A program made the translations under genes and the position numbers. The notes beneath the pieces were generated by a model that saw nothing but the letters and a program-made list of their open reading frames with translations, was not told the DNA's origin and did no database searches. Below, in pieces: positions 1 through 7,807 of a stretch of DNA of 9,564 nt. The stretch's first letter is position 1. Each line of letters begins with the position of its first letter. This DNA comes from Candidatus Eiseniibacteriota bacterium (GTDB lineage Bacteria > Eisenbacteria > RBG-16-71-46 > CAIMUX01), in assembly GCA_016712505.1 (NCBI GenBank), contig JADJQY010000037.1, forward strand, positions 1 through 9,564, written 5' to 3'.

Positions 1-420
1 TCAGCCCCAGCCCCAGCAGGATACCCGCGCAAGGACCTGGCCGACGAGCTTGCGCAGAGGTGACCAGTGGTAGCGGTCGTCCAAGAGCCCCACGATGCAC
101 AGGATCAGGGAGCCCAAAAAAATACCCGCGACCTGCGGCATGATCGAGCCGGTGTCCGGTATCCAGGATACGTCGCCGAACGAGCGGACGATACGGCTGA
201 CCCACAACCCGACCCAGACGACACCCCAGAACGAGACGAAGACCGCCACGCCTCCCAAAAGCGGCGTCGGACGGGCGTGTTGCTTGCGGCCGCCCGGATA
301 GTCCAGATAACCGCTCCGCACGGAGATCTTCTCCATGAGCGGTGTCATGAACAAGGACGCTCCGACGGCCGTGACAAAAACGGCCAGATGCGTCAGTTGC
401 AGCAGGATCGACTCATTCAC
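1..420 (-). CDS. WecA/TagO-like undecaprenyl-phosphate sugar-1-phosphate transferase, N-terminal part
   Basis: The 5' end of a polyprenyl-phosphate HexNAc-1-phosphate transferase (MraY/WecA/TagO superfamily), a multi-pass inner-membrane enzyme that begins glycan assembly by moving a sugar phosphate from a UDP-sugar to undecaprenyl phosphate. Membrane segments are seen at residues ~8-30, ~53-76 and ~93-112. YPGGRKQHARPTPLLGG (41-57) is the first cytoplasmic loop, and GLLDDRYHWSPLRKLVGQVL (111-130) carries the DD pair (114-115) that binds Mg2+. The apparent TGA at 3-1 comes after RVSCWGWG, which is not family-like. Another frame gives AGILLGLGL after VLA, as expected for the next membrane helix, so a one-base loss at about 24-31 is inferred and the gene should run past the left edge. 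The start is GTG at 420, with GAGAGG ten bases upstream, and it overlaps the previous stop by 8 nt (GTGAATGA). Confidence 0.88.
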   Translation of the reverse strand: MNESILLQLTHLAVFVTAVGASLFMTPLMEKISVRSGYLDYPGGRKQHARPTPLLGGVAVFVSFWGVVWVGLWVSRIVRSFGDVSWIPDTGSIMPQVAGIFLGSLILCIVGLLDDRYHWSPLRKLVGQVLARVSCWGWG

Positions 421-1628
421 TTCTTGTTATCCTCTCAAGCAGTTCCGTCCAGCAAGACAGTGCTCTGGAGCGGCCATAAAGACCCCTGGCCGCATCGGCC
501 CGCCGATCATCGCGGTCGGCCGTGCGCCCCTGATCCGCTCGCGACCGGATGTACGCGGCCAAACTTCCGGCGTCCGCCGGGTCCACACGGTACCCGATCC
601 CTTGATCGCGTACCATGTCCCCGATCGCACAACGGTCGGGCCCGATCAGCACGAACGGCCTGCGCACCGCCAGGATCCCGTATATCTTACTCGGATGCAC
701 GATCCCCACAAAGGATGTTCCCATCACCACCACATGCAGGTCGGCCGCCGACAAAGACGCGGATAAGCTCTCGATCGGTTGGTACGGCAACTGCAGGATA
801 TTGGCCGAAGTGTGCGCGCGGACAAAATGCGCGACTTCCGCCACGCCGGACCCCGCCAATGAAGCAAAAAACGATATCCCGGCGATCCGCGAGCCGCAGC
901 GCGGCGTCCAGCAACGTGCCCAGCGGATGACACGGGCTGTGGTTGCCCGAGTACATCACGACATACTTGCCGGCAAGGCCCTGCGTGCGCCTGAAATGAT
1001 CCGCACCGGCGGCATCTTCGGCCAGCCCCCCCGGATCCCAGGGCGGTATGACCTCGATCCGCTCCGCGCTCACTCCGTAACGCTCCGTGATGCGGGCCTT
1101 CATATCGGTATCCAGTGCGACCACCCGCTCCGAACGCGCGTAGCTGCTCCGTGCGCTGTCGCGCAAGACCCTTTCCAGGAAACCCCCCTCACGCAGCCAC
1201 CCGGCCGCTATGGCTTCGTCCGGATTGAGGTCCATCACCCACTGCACGAGCTTCGTCCTCTTCAGCCGCGCCGCCGCCGCGACGGTCGCACCCAACAAGG
1301 GCGGCGAGGTCAACGCCACGACGACATCGGCCGCCGGGAGCGACAGAAGAGCCGGGAACAGCCGCGCATGAAAGCTCGCGAAGCTCACAGCTCTTCTCAT
1401 CCGACCGCCTTTGCCGAGCGACACGTAAGGGATGCGGCGCACGTCGATCCCGCCGGAGCGCTGGCGATGCGTATAGCGCTCGGCCGGGGCGTCGTAACCG
1501 CGGTCCCCCGCGATGACCATGACCTCGTGTCCGCGCCCGGCCAAGGCATGGCAGAGATCGTCCAGTAACTGCGCCGTCGCCACCGGATCCGGACGATAAG
1601 CCTGATTGACGAACAGGAACGAGCTCAT
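413..1628 (-). CDS. WbuB/WcaI-like GT4 glycosyltransferase (one frameshift)
   Basis: A ~404-residue GT4 enzyme closest in pattern to WbuB/WcaI proteins, which add an early sugar (L-FucNAc or fucose in characterised members) to lipid-linked oligosaccharide. MSSFLFVNQAYRPDPVATAQ is the N-terminal donor loop with YxPD. ADVVVALTSPPLLG (~100-113), LVQWVMDLNPDEAIAAGW (~127-144), VIPPWDP (~193-199) and YVVMYSGNHSPCHPL (~222-236) are all characteristic. The second half after the break has VAEVAHFVRAHTSANILQLP, the SAADLHVVVM strand and VGIVHPSKIYGILAVRRPFV, where other GT4 enzymes carry E-x7-E. The break is at the coding-strand G4 run (plus 851-854); GG added or G removed restores the glycine loop. 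ATG 1628 overlaps the carbamoyltransferase stop (ATGA) with GGGAG six bases upstream. The stop overlaps the next gene by 8 nt. Being coupled to the lipid-carrier transferase fits a role as second enzyme of repeat-unit assembly. Confidence 0.88.
418..436 (-). promoter_or_regulatory. Shine-Dalgarno and GTG start of the WecA/TagO-like gene
   Basis: GAGAGG (436-431) lies ten bases before GTG (420-418). The first membrane helix begins at residue ~8, so this start gives a family-like N-terminus. It sits inside the last codons of the WbuB-like gene. Confidence 0.6.
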
Positions 1629-3389
1629 GTGCCGCTCCCGCGACGGACCAGGTGATCCCCGAGCACCAACAGGTCCATGCGCGTGCGCAAAAAACACTCG
1701 AGCGCCTCCTCGAGCGCGCACACGACCGGCTCGTTCTCGTTGAACGACGTGTTCAGGACCATCGGCACGCCGGTCCTCCGGTAAAAGACCTCGATGAGCT
1801 TGTGGTAGCGCGGATTCTGCGCCCCGGTGACCGTCTGCAGGCGGCCTGTACCGTTGACGTGCGTGACCGCCGGCACGAGAGGCCGCTTGTCCGGACGGAT
1901 GCGGTAGACCTGCAGCATGAACGGCACATCGTCGTCGGTCTCGAACCACTCGGACACGCTCTCCCTCAGGATGGACGGTGCGAACGGCCTGAACGATTCC
2001 CGGCGCTTGATCTTCAAGTTGAGGATATCTTTCATGTCCGCGCGGCGCGGGTCCCCGAGGATACTCCGGTTACCGAGAGCGCGCGGCCCCCATTCCATCC
2101 GCCCCTGGAACCAGCCGACCACCTCCCCGCGATCCAGCGCGGCGGCCGTCTCTTCCAAAAGCGCGCTCTCGTCCGGCTCCGAGCGCCACTGACACCCTTG
2201 CTCGGCCAGCTGCGCGGCGCGACTCGACAACAGCTCGGCGATACGCGCGGCCGAGTACTCCAGGCCCCAATAAGCATGCTCCATCGAGAAGAGCCTGCGG
2301 CCACCCGAACGCCTCTGCCAGACCTCCATCGCCGCGCCGATGGCTCCGCCCGCGTCTCCGGCCGCCGACTGCACGTACAACCGCCGGAAGGGTGTGTTCT
2401 CATAGATCTTGCCGTTGGCGACGCTGTTCATCGCGCACCCGCCGGCCAGGCAGAGGTCCCGGTGCCCCGTACGGTCGCGAACGTAGTTCAGTAGACGGAA
2501 AAGAGCCTCCTCATAGACCAGCTGCATCGAAGCCGCAAGATCCTTGTGGCGCTCCTCGATCGGCTCCTCCGGCCGGCGCGGAGGTCCCAATAGCGCGCGG
2601 AGCTTGTCGGTATAGACGATACCGATCCGTGGCTCGCCCGACTCCCCAGGACATCTCGACCCCGGAGGTGTGATGTTTAAATGGTGAGATCCAACTCGAA
2701 CGACCCGGCGGACGGGGCCGCACGACGCGCCGTAAGGCCTCCGCATACGACGGCTGCCATAGGCGGACAGACCCATGGCCTTGTACTCATCACATCGCAT
2801 TTCGGGAAACCGAGATACTGTTTGAGCGCCAGATAGAACAACCCCAACGAGTGCGGATAGAGACCGCCCTCCTGTCCGGATCGCTCCGTCGAGCCCCTCC
2901 CCAGAGCGTGCTGACGAAGTCGCCGAACCCATCCACCGACACGACGGCCGCACGCTCGAACGGGGGGAGACGTAGAATGCGCGGGCCAGGTGAGCGCGAT
3001 GATGTTCGATCCAGTGCACCCGGGCTCGGACCGTCTTCTGGGTCCAGGCCGCTCTCACGGCAGAGCAGGGTCTTGAGATCGAGCATGCGGCGGCTGTTCC
3101 GCGCCCGGTCCAGCACGGCTGTCAGATCGAAACGACCGCGCCCGACCAGATAACACAGCTTCTTACCCAAGTGCGCACGGGGATCGCGATTGACGGCGAT
3201 GCGATCGACGTCCGTCAGCCCGATACCGGCTTGAACTCAGACAATATCCGACGGCTCGGGTGGGCAGACCTGCCCAGTGCTTGACCCGCCGAAAACGCTT
3301 TCTCCTCAGCCGCCGCGATGAGCTGACCATCCCGGACCAGACAAGGCCGACGCATCGCCGTGATAGGCGTTCAAACCCGGGATGATCAA
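1625..3389 (-). CDS. Carbamoyltransferase, TobZ/NodU family (about 11 frameshifts in the 5' half)
   Basis: Joined length is ~587 residues, normal for the O-carbamoyltransferase family (TobZ, NodU, CmcH), which uses carbamoyl phosphate and ATP via carbamoyl-AMP to carbamoylate a sugar hydroxyl. The N-terminal Kae1-like domain shows LNAYHGDASA, KRFRRVKHWAGLPTRAVGYC, IEHHRAHLARAFYVSP (metal-binding histidines), VVSVDGFGDFVSTLWG and YPHSLGLFYLALKQYLGFPK, in alternating frames. From 2645 to the stop the frame is clean: CLAGGCAMNSVANGKIYE, AAGDAGGAIGAA, then the YrdC-like domain with GWFQGRMEWGPRALGNRS, NLKIKRRESFRPFAPSIL and MVLNTSFNENEPVV. All expected active-site segments are present. Start: TTG at 3389 gives IIPGLNAYHGDAS exactly where the family begins, with GGAGGA four bases upstream. 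Breaks lie near 3344, 3297, 3235, 3030, 2962-2967, 2893-2902, 2793, 2755, 2705, 2690 and 2646. It overlaps both neighbours by 4 nt. The acceptor is probably a sugar of the encoded glycan. Confidence 0.9.
2645..3347 (-). other. Cluster of about eleven reading-frame breaks in the carbamoyltransferase gene
   Basis: Within ~700 nt the family-matching frame changes about eleven times, with both missing and extra bases. Examples: an extra T restores SACLVRDGQLIAAAEEK at ~3344; the coding-strand C6 run at plus 2962-2967 is one base too long for AFYVSPFERAAV; and one G too many before SGEPRIGIVY at ~2646. Conserved residues are kept on both sides of every break, so this is best read as local low consensus accuracy. 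The remaining 1020 nt of the gene have no break. Confidence 0.75.
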
Positions 3390-4159
3390 GCCGTCCTCCG
3401 CAGGTATCGACGTAGCATGCAAACGGACAGCGCGTATTCAGCATAGGCGCGCTGCGCGGCGTATTTCCAACCCGGAGCACCCTGTGTGCACAATCCTTTC
3501 GCGAAGAGACAATACAGCCAGACGATCACCGGAGCCGCGAACGGCAACCGCCTCAACCGATCCGCCCAAAGAGGACGCCGACCAGCGCTCGTGAGCGAGC
3601 TTTGGCGGCCTCTTGACAGCGTAGGTCCACTGCCCGGCGCCACCGCTCGTCGGTCTTACGATCATCGTGATAGATCGGCGTCACCAGCTGGCCCACGGCG
3701 CCATCGATCTTCAAGCGGTAGGCATGCCCGTCCATCACGTAATTGCCGTAACCTCTCCTGAACAGCACCACCGAGCTCGGGTAGAGACTGCCCCGTAACG
3801 GCCGGCCGTCGATCATGTAGACAAAATTCACCCGGTACCCTGACACCCCCGCGCCCGGCGATCCCTCTCAACTCCTCCTCGAAGCCCGGCGCCAGCACAT
3901 AGTCGGCGTCCAGAGCAAGCACCCATCCGGTGCGGATGGCCGCATGCTCGAGAGCATAGGCCCACTGCGAAGCAAAGTCATCGAATTTTCGCTGAAGCAA
4001 ACGGACCCGGGGGTGGCGATGAGCGATGTCGATCGTCCGGTCGGTGCTCAGGCTGTCCATGATGATGATCTCGCTGGCCCAGGTCAGCGCCGCAAGAGTG
4101 CGGTCCAGATTAGCCTCCTCGTTATAGGTCAAGATCACAGGAGTGATGTCGGTGATCAT
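3386..4159 (-). CDS. WaaE/KdtX-like family 2 glycosyltransferase (two frameshifts)
   Basis: An inverting GT-A (GT2) glycosyltransferase of ~257 residues, the normal size for the WaaE/KdtX-like group that adds a sugar to LPS core or to lipid-linked glycans. MITDITPVILTYNEEANLDR carries the N-terminal nucleotide-binding loop, IIIMDSLSTDRTIDIA matches the D-S-x-S-T-D-x-T motif, and WVLALDADYVLAPGFEEEL has the DxD-type metal/nucleotide motif (DAD). Past a break at the C5 run 3846-3850 (one base too many) comes SGYRVNFVYMIDGRPLRGSL, then GNYVMDGHAYRLKIDG and IYHDDRK, both typical of the group. Past a second break near 3555-3570, AAPVIVWLYCLFAKGLCTQG looks like a membrane-associating hydrophobic segment, followed by a basic amphipathic tail. 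ATG 4159 overlaps the previous stop. The stop TGA 3388-3386 overlaps the TTG of the carbamoyltransferase gene. Confidence 0.85.
3387..3399 (-). promoter_or_regulatory. Shine-Dalgarno and TTG start of the carbamoyltransferase gene
   Basis: GGAGGA (3399-3394) lies four bases before TTG (3389-3387), inside the end of the GT2 gene. The only sensible family start (IIPGLNAYHGDAS) requires TTG here, since no ATG lies upstream in frame near this point. The T of TTG is followed by TGA, the stop of the GT2 gene, so reinitiation after termination is likely. Confidence 0.7.
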
Positions 4160-5328
4160 CGATGACGCTTCTCCGAAAGGATGCGATCGTAGAGGGTCCT
4201 CATCCGGCGCGCGACGCTCTCCCAATCGAAATACTCGCCGGCCAGAGCTCGCCCGCGTTCTCCGTAAGATGCGGCTAGGATCGGGTCTTGAAGCAACCGC
4301 TGGATGCCGGCCGCCAGAGCCTCGGGACGCCCCTCGCAGACCAGACCCGCGCCACCACGCTCCACCTCCGGCGCCAGACCGACCTCGGGGGTAACGACAA
4401 CGGCCTTCGAGGCGGACATCGCCTCCAATACGGTGTTACCGAAGTTCTCCGAATAAGAACATAAGGCGACCATCGAACTCGCTGCCAAGCAGCACCGCTT
4501 CATCTCCCCCTCGACGGGCCCGACCCAACGGACGCGGCCCTCAAGACCGAGCTCCGCGATACGGCGCTCCAGAAGAGCCCGGTATCCCTCTTCGTCGTTG
4601 CCGGCCATCACAAGATCGGCATCAGGCACCAAGTTCATCGCATCGATGAGCCGGTCGAGGCCCTTTTTCCAATGGATACGGCCCAGATACAGGACGAAAG
4701 GTCTCTGCGTCAGACCCAGCTCCTTAAATCTCTGACCCGGCCCGGTTCCGGGAGCACTGAAAGCATCGACTCCGTTAGGTATGACCTCGACCGCCCGCAG
4801 AGGCCAGCCGAAGCGGCGCAGTTCTTCCGCCTCTCTTATGGAAGTCACATGTACCGCCGAGGCGTTGGCTAGATTATTCCGCTCGAACAGCCCGATCCAG
4901 GCCGTCTTGAGCCAACGGCTCTTTTGCCGGATGAGGTCCTTCTCGAGCATGCCGCGCGGGCTGACCAGGTACGGGATATCGCGCCGGCGCGCGATCGACG
5001 CGGCCGTCAGGGTCGGCCAAAGGAAGACCGAGTGCGCATGGATCACGTCCCACCGTTCCGCTGCCGAACGCAGACGACGAGCCATGTTCGGGGCCCGGTA
5101 TATGCGCCGCGGGAACGCGCACTTGAAATAAGTGACCTTCACTCCGTCACGGAGCGTCGGGATGTCCACCGGAACATCAAGATCCCGGCGCCCATCGCTG
5201 GACGACGTGTAGACATGCACGTCCTCTCCCTGGCGGGCCAACGCCCGGCAAAGTCCTGCAACGGAGCGGATCGGTCCTCCGAAACGGTACGCCGGTTCGT
5301 AGGTCGGCGTGACATGGAGGATCCTCAT
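4156..5328 (-). CDS. GT4 glycosyltransferase (intact)
   Basis: An intact 390-residue retaining GT-B glycosyltransferase, the only complete gene in the window without a frame break. It starts MRILHVTPTYEPAYRFGGPI, with the GGPIRSVAGLCRAL donor loop at residues ~18-30. WDVIHAHSVFLWP (93-105) and YLVSPRGMLEKD (120-131) belong to the N-terminal Rossmann domain. IPNGVD (183-188) leads into the second domain, with VLYLGRIHWKKGLDRLIDAM (212-231), the phosphate-binding K in KKG, and ENFGNTVLE (E294 and E302 of the E-x7-E motif). EYFDWESVARRM near the end is the usual C-terminal crossover helix. ATG at 5328 overlaps the upstream stop (ATGA), with a weak GGGGG Shine-Dalgarno five bases upstream. The WbpY/RfaB-like GT4 group commonly transfers mannose, galactose or N-acetylhexosamine, but the sugar cannot be read from sequence. 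It overlaps the next gene by 4 nt. Confidence 0.93.
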   Translation of the reverse strand: MRILHVTPTYEPAYRFGGPIRSVAGLCRALARQGEDVHVYTSSSDGRRDLDVPVDIPTLRDGVKVTYFKCAFPRRIYRAPNMARRLRSAAERWDVIHAHSVFLWPTLTAASIARRRDIPYLVSPRGMLEKDLIRQKSRWLKTAWIGLFERNNLANASAVHVTSIREAEELRRFGWPLRAVEVIPNGVDAFSAPGTGPGQRFKELGLTQRPFVLYLGRIHWKKGLDRLIDAMNLVPDADLVMAGNDEEGYRALLERRIAELGLEGRVRWVGPVEGEMKRCCLAASSMVALCSYSENFGNTVLEAMSASKAVVVTPEVGLAPEVERGGAGLVCEGRPEALAAGIQRLLQDPILAASYGERGRALAGEYFDWESVARRMRTLYDRILSEKRHR

Positions 5329-6681
5329 GAGTACCCCCGGCCCCGGGCGGGGTTCCGGTGCCGCCGTGCTCTGCGTGTACGGAGCGTCACGAACCAGGGT
5401 AGGAGATAATTGTTGATCATCAGGCAGAACGCGAGAGCCGACACCACCGTCGAGGTGACCTCGATCATCGATCCTCCGGCCTGTAGCATGCCCATGCCGG
5501 GTACGAACCAAAGGATGAAACGTACCCAGTCCCCGTTCCTCAGGTACGAAGCGGCGATGACATCGAAGATGCGCAAAAGAGACCCGAAGATCACGAAGCC
5601 GACCAGGACCCCGACGTTCCCGAAATTGATATAGAACTCCATCACCTGCCCGATACCTACGCTCGTGCCTTCAGCGAAGACAAGCCCCGTGTAATCACCG
5701 ACGATATCCATACTACCGGCGACAACGGGCTTATCCCGCCAGATGATGCGCGGCACCATCGCCGCGACGGCCATTACCAATGTTTCACCTCGCGCCGCGT
5801 TGATGCCCCCACTGACGATCATGTCCACGCTGCGTCCGACGAGTTCGTTCTGGTTGAGCCGCAGATGGATGCGATCCAGATGCTCCGTCCTTCGCGGGTC
5901 GAACAGCTCGAAGCGCCCCAGCATGTCCAGCACCTTCCCCGGAGGTCGGACGCCGTCGAGTATCTGGACCATGTCTCCGCGCGGATCTCGTCGCGATCGC
6001 GCATATAGGTAACGAACAACGACAGACCTAAATAGACGACGAGCAGGGAGGCGATCCAAACATGCCACTTGGGTCGATAGATGACGGCCACAAAAACGAA
6101 GACCACGCTCACGGCCGCGATGCCGAAGCTCAAAAACCGTCCCCGATCAGCGAGTATGCCGGGAAGAACGCGCTCAATGCGAGCCAGGCAATGAGCCCGC
6201 CTTTGCGGCCTTGAATGGCGGCTCTCCAGGCCCCGAGACAGACGCCGGCGATCAGGAGCGCCCAACCGGCGCTCGCAAAGGTCCTGACGCTCGGGATACG
6301 GTTGAGCACGGGTGAAGCCAAGAAGAAGATCAGGCCCGTGATCACGTAGACCTCGACGATCAGAGGGTTGGACTTGTGTGCCTCCGACCGATGCAGGTGC
6401 CCGATGAACGCGGCCGCCAGGAACGAGCCCAGACCAACACCCGCGATCAGCCCGCAGATCCCGATGAAGCTCTGTTCGAACCCCAGATATACGAACTCGT
6501 AGACACCCGAATCATACCAAGGCAGGCAATGGATCGCAGCGCCGAACCAATGATTGAGGTAGAGCACGAACAGATACATCAGTGGCATGCCGCAGGTCGG
6601 CATCCTTCGATACGGGACCATTGCGAACCCGATGTAGATGAGCAGGCTCCAGATCACGAGGTTCAATAACGGCTCGTTCAT
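5325..6681 (-). CDS. Wzy-like O-antigen/oligosaccharide repeat-unit polymerase (two frameshifts)
   Basis: A polytopic inner-membrane protein of ~450 residues, sized and patterned like Wzy polymerases that join undecaprenyl-PP-linked repeat units at the periplasmic face. Hydrophobic segments include LLNLVIWSLLIYIGFAMVPY at the N-terminus, FIGICGLIAGVGLGSFLAAA, VYVITGLIFFLASPVL, WALLIAGVCLGAW and FGIAAVSVVFVFVAVIY. A large extracytoplasmic loop holds LRLNQNELVG and PRIIWRDKPVV. Near the C-terminus comes IGQVMEFYINFGNVGVLVGF, a hallmark of this polymerase group. The ATG at 6681 overlaps the previous stop (ATGA) with GGGGAG eight bases upstream. Frame breaks: the A5 run at 6132-6136, where one extra T on the coding strand restores SLIGDGFLSFGIA, and ~5975-5985, where a CG repeat in CGCGCG would restore RDEIRGDMVQILDG. 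Polymerase identity rests on topology and context; primary sequence in this group is poorly conserved. Confidence 0.75.
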
Positions 6682-7807
6682 GTGATGCGCTCCCCGCACA
6701 GATACTCCAGGACCGGAGCGAATACCGTCTCGTAATTCCAGTCGGATAGGATGCGCTGACGACCGCTCTCCGCCCGATCGGCCACTTGTTGCGGGTGATC
6801 GGCTGCCCACTGAAGGGACCGCCGCAGGCTCTCTGACTGTCCGGACGGCAGGAGAGTGCATAGCCGGGCTCCACGAAGACCTCCCTCCAATCCGGGTCGT
6901 CCGAGACCAGAGGCAGCACGCCGCAAGCAAGATATTCGAACGGCTTGTTCGAGGCGCCGACCATCCACCGAAGGTTCGTATCCTGCGTCCGCATCGGCAG
7001 GAGAGCCAGCCCGACGTCGGCTTCGCGCAGATACTTCAAGACTTCGGTTCTGGACATCCGAGCACCCCCCCAGACGACGGAGCGACCCTTTCCGGCCAGA
7101 CGTGCCTTCTCGATCAACTCACCGGCGTAACCCGGGTGACCGACGGTCTCGTATCCGAGGATCGATAGCACGGCATTCTCCGGCAGGCTCTGTGGCAGTA
7201 GAGCGGGCAGACGGTCGGGCACGATCGTCCCGGAGTAGACCAATCTCAGAGGACCGGAGGATCGCGGCGACGCCGGCGCGACCTCCTCCTCAGCGGACAG
7301 TTCCAGACACAGAGACCCTGCTCCGCACGGATCCCGGTTTCCCGCCGCAGATGCTCCAACCTGCGCTCGTTGGGCACGATGACCCGATCCACCACCCGGC
7401 AGGCCTTCCGCCGCACTCGATCCAGGGATCTCATCCACACGCTGGGATGTTGCGCGCTGAACCGGTCATGCTCGTGATAGATGGCTCGTGTTCCCTTGGT
7501 GCGCAACACCGCGACGGCGCGGCGTAAATATCCGACAAATAGATCCAGTCGGGCTTGTCCCGGGCGATGCATCGGGAGCTCCCGCGATGTAGGCCAGATA
7601 ACCGATCTTATCCGCGCTCGAACCGCCCGTCCCGAGCAGACGAACGGCCGCACCGCATTCCTCGGAGAACACGCGCAGCTCCTCTGCGTCCGCCCAGCTC
7701 GGCGCATAGAACCGCACATCCCAGCCCGACCGCCTGAACAAGCGCGCGCTCCGCCACAACGGCGGGTAGTTCTGAGGCGGCGTGTATTGGAAATAATAAA
7801 CCTTCAC
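6678..7807 (-). CDS. Divergent GT4/GT1-like glycosyltransferase (split by four or five frameshifts)
   Basis: Predicted GT-B glycosyltransferase of ~375 residues once joined. The N-terminus MKVYYFQYTPPQNYPPLWRS is the Rossmann start followed by an NYPPLWR acceptor loop. After a shift near 7565-7585 a short frame reads DKPDWIYLSDIYAAP. After another near 7515-7522 it continues VAVLRTKGTRAIYHEHDRF, and VVDRVIVPNERRLEHLRRET follows. Past a shift near 7287-7315 comes GPLRLVYSGTIVPDRLPALL (second Rossmann domain) and SNKPFEYLACGVLPLVSDDP. Past a shift near 6835-6855, SLRRSLQWAADHPQQ leads to a C-terminal helix and ends at TGA 6680-6678. The start is GTG, overlapping the preceding stop as GTGA, with GGAGG nine bases upstream. 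The classical E-x7-E is not obvious; the KPFEYLACG loop takes its place. Donor and acceptor are unknown. Confidence 0.78.

Noticed and set aside
1..3. TGA stop as the true end of the WecA-like gene
   Set aside because: It would cut the enzyme at 139 residues, after a non-family tail. A neighbouring frame continues the expected membrane helix, so the stop is most likely produced by an indel near 24-31.
67..930. Long plus-strand open frame antisense to the WecA-like and WbuB-like genes
   Set aside because: The translation is Arg/Pro/His-rich with no domain pattern, while the reverse strand encodes clear family motifs. It is a GC-driven shadow frame.
615..1568. Plus-strand open frame of 317 codons
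   Set aside because: It lies opposite the WbuB-like gene, has biased composition and no recognisable motif or Shine-Dalgarno.
1652..2494. Plus-strand open frame of 280 codons
   Set aside because: It is antisense to the conserved YrdC-like domain of the carbamoyltransferase; codon-position bias of the real gene explains it.
3386..4159. Calling the frameshifted genes pseudogenes
   Set aside because: Conserved residues and normal lengths are retained across all breaks and overlaps with neighbours are exact, unlike genuine decay.
5329..5511. Longer N-terminus for the intact GT4 gene from an upstream in-frame start
   Set aside because: The extra ~61 residues overlap the end of the polymerase gene, have no GT4 character, and the ATG at 5328 gives the standard MRILHV opening with an ATGA overlap.
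6130..6145. Programmed frameshifting at the T5/A5 run in the polymerase gene
   Set aside because: Breaks elsewhere occur without slippery sequences or a common direction, so sequencing error is the simpler explanation.
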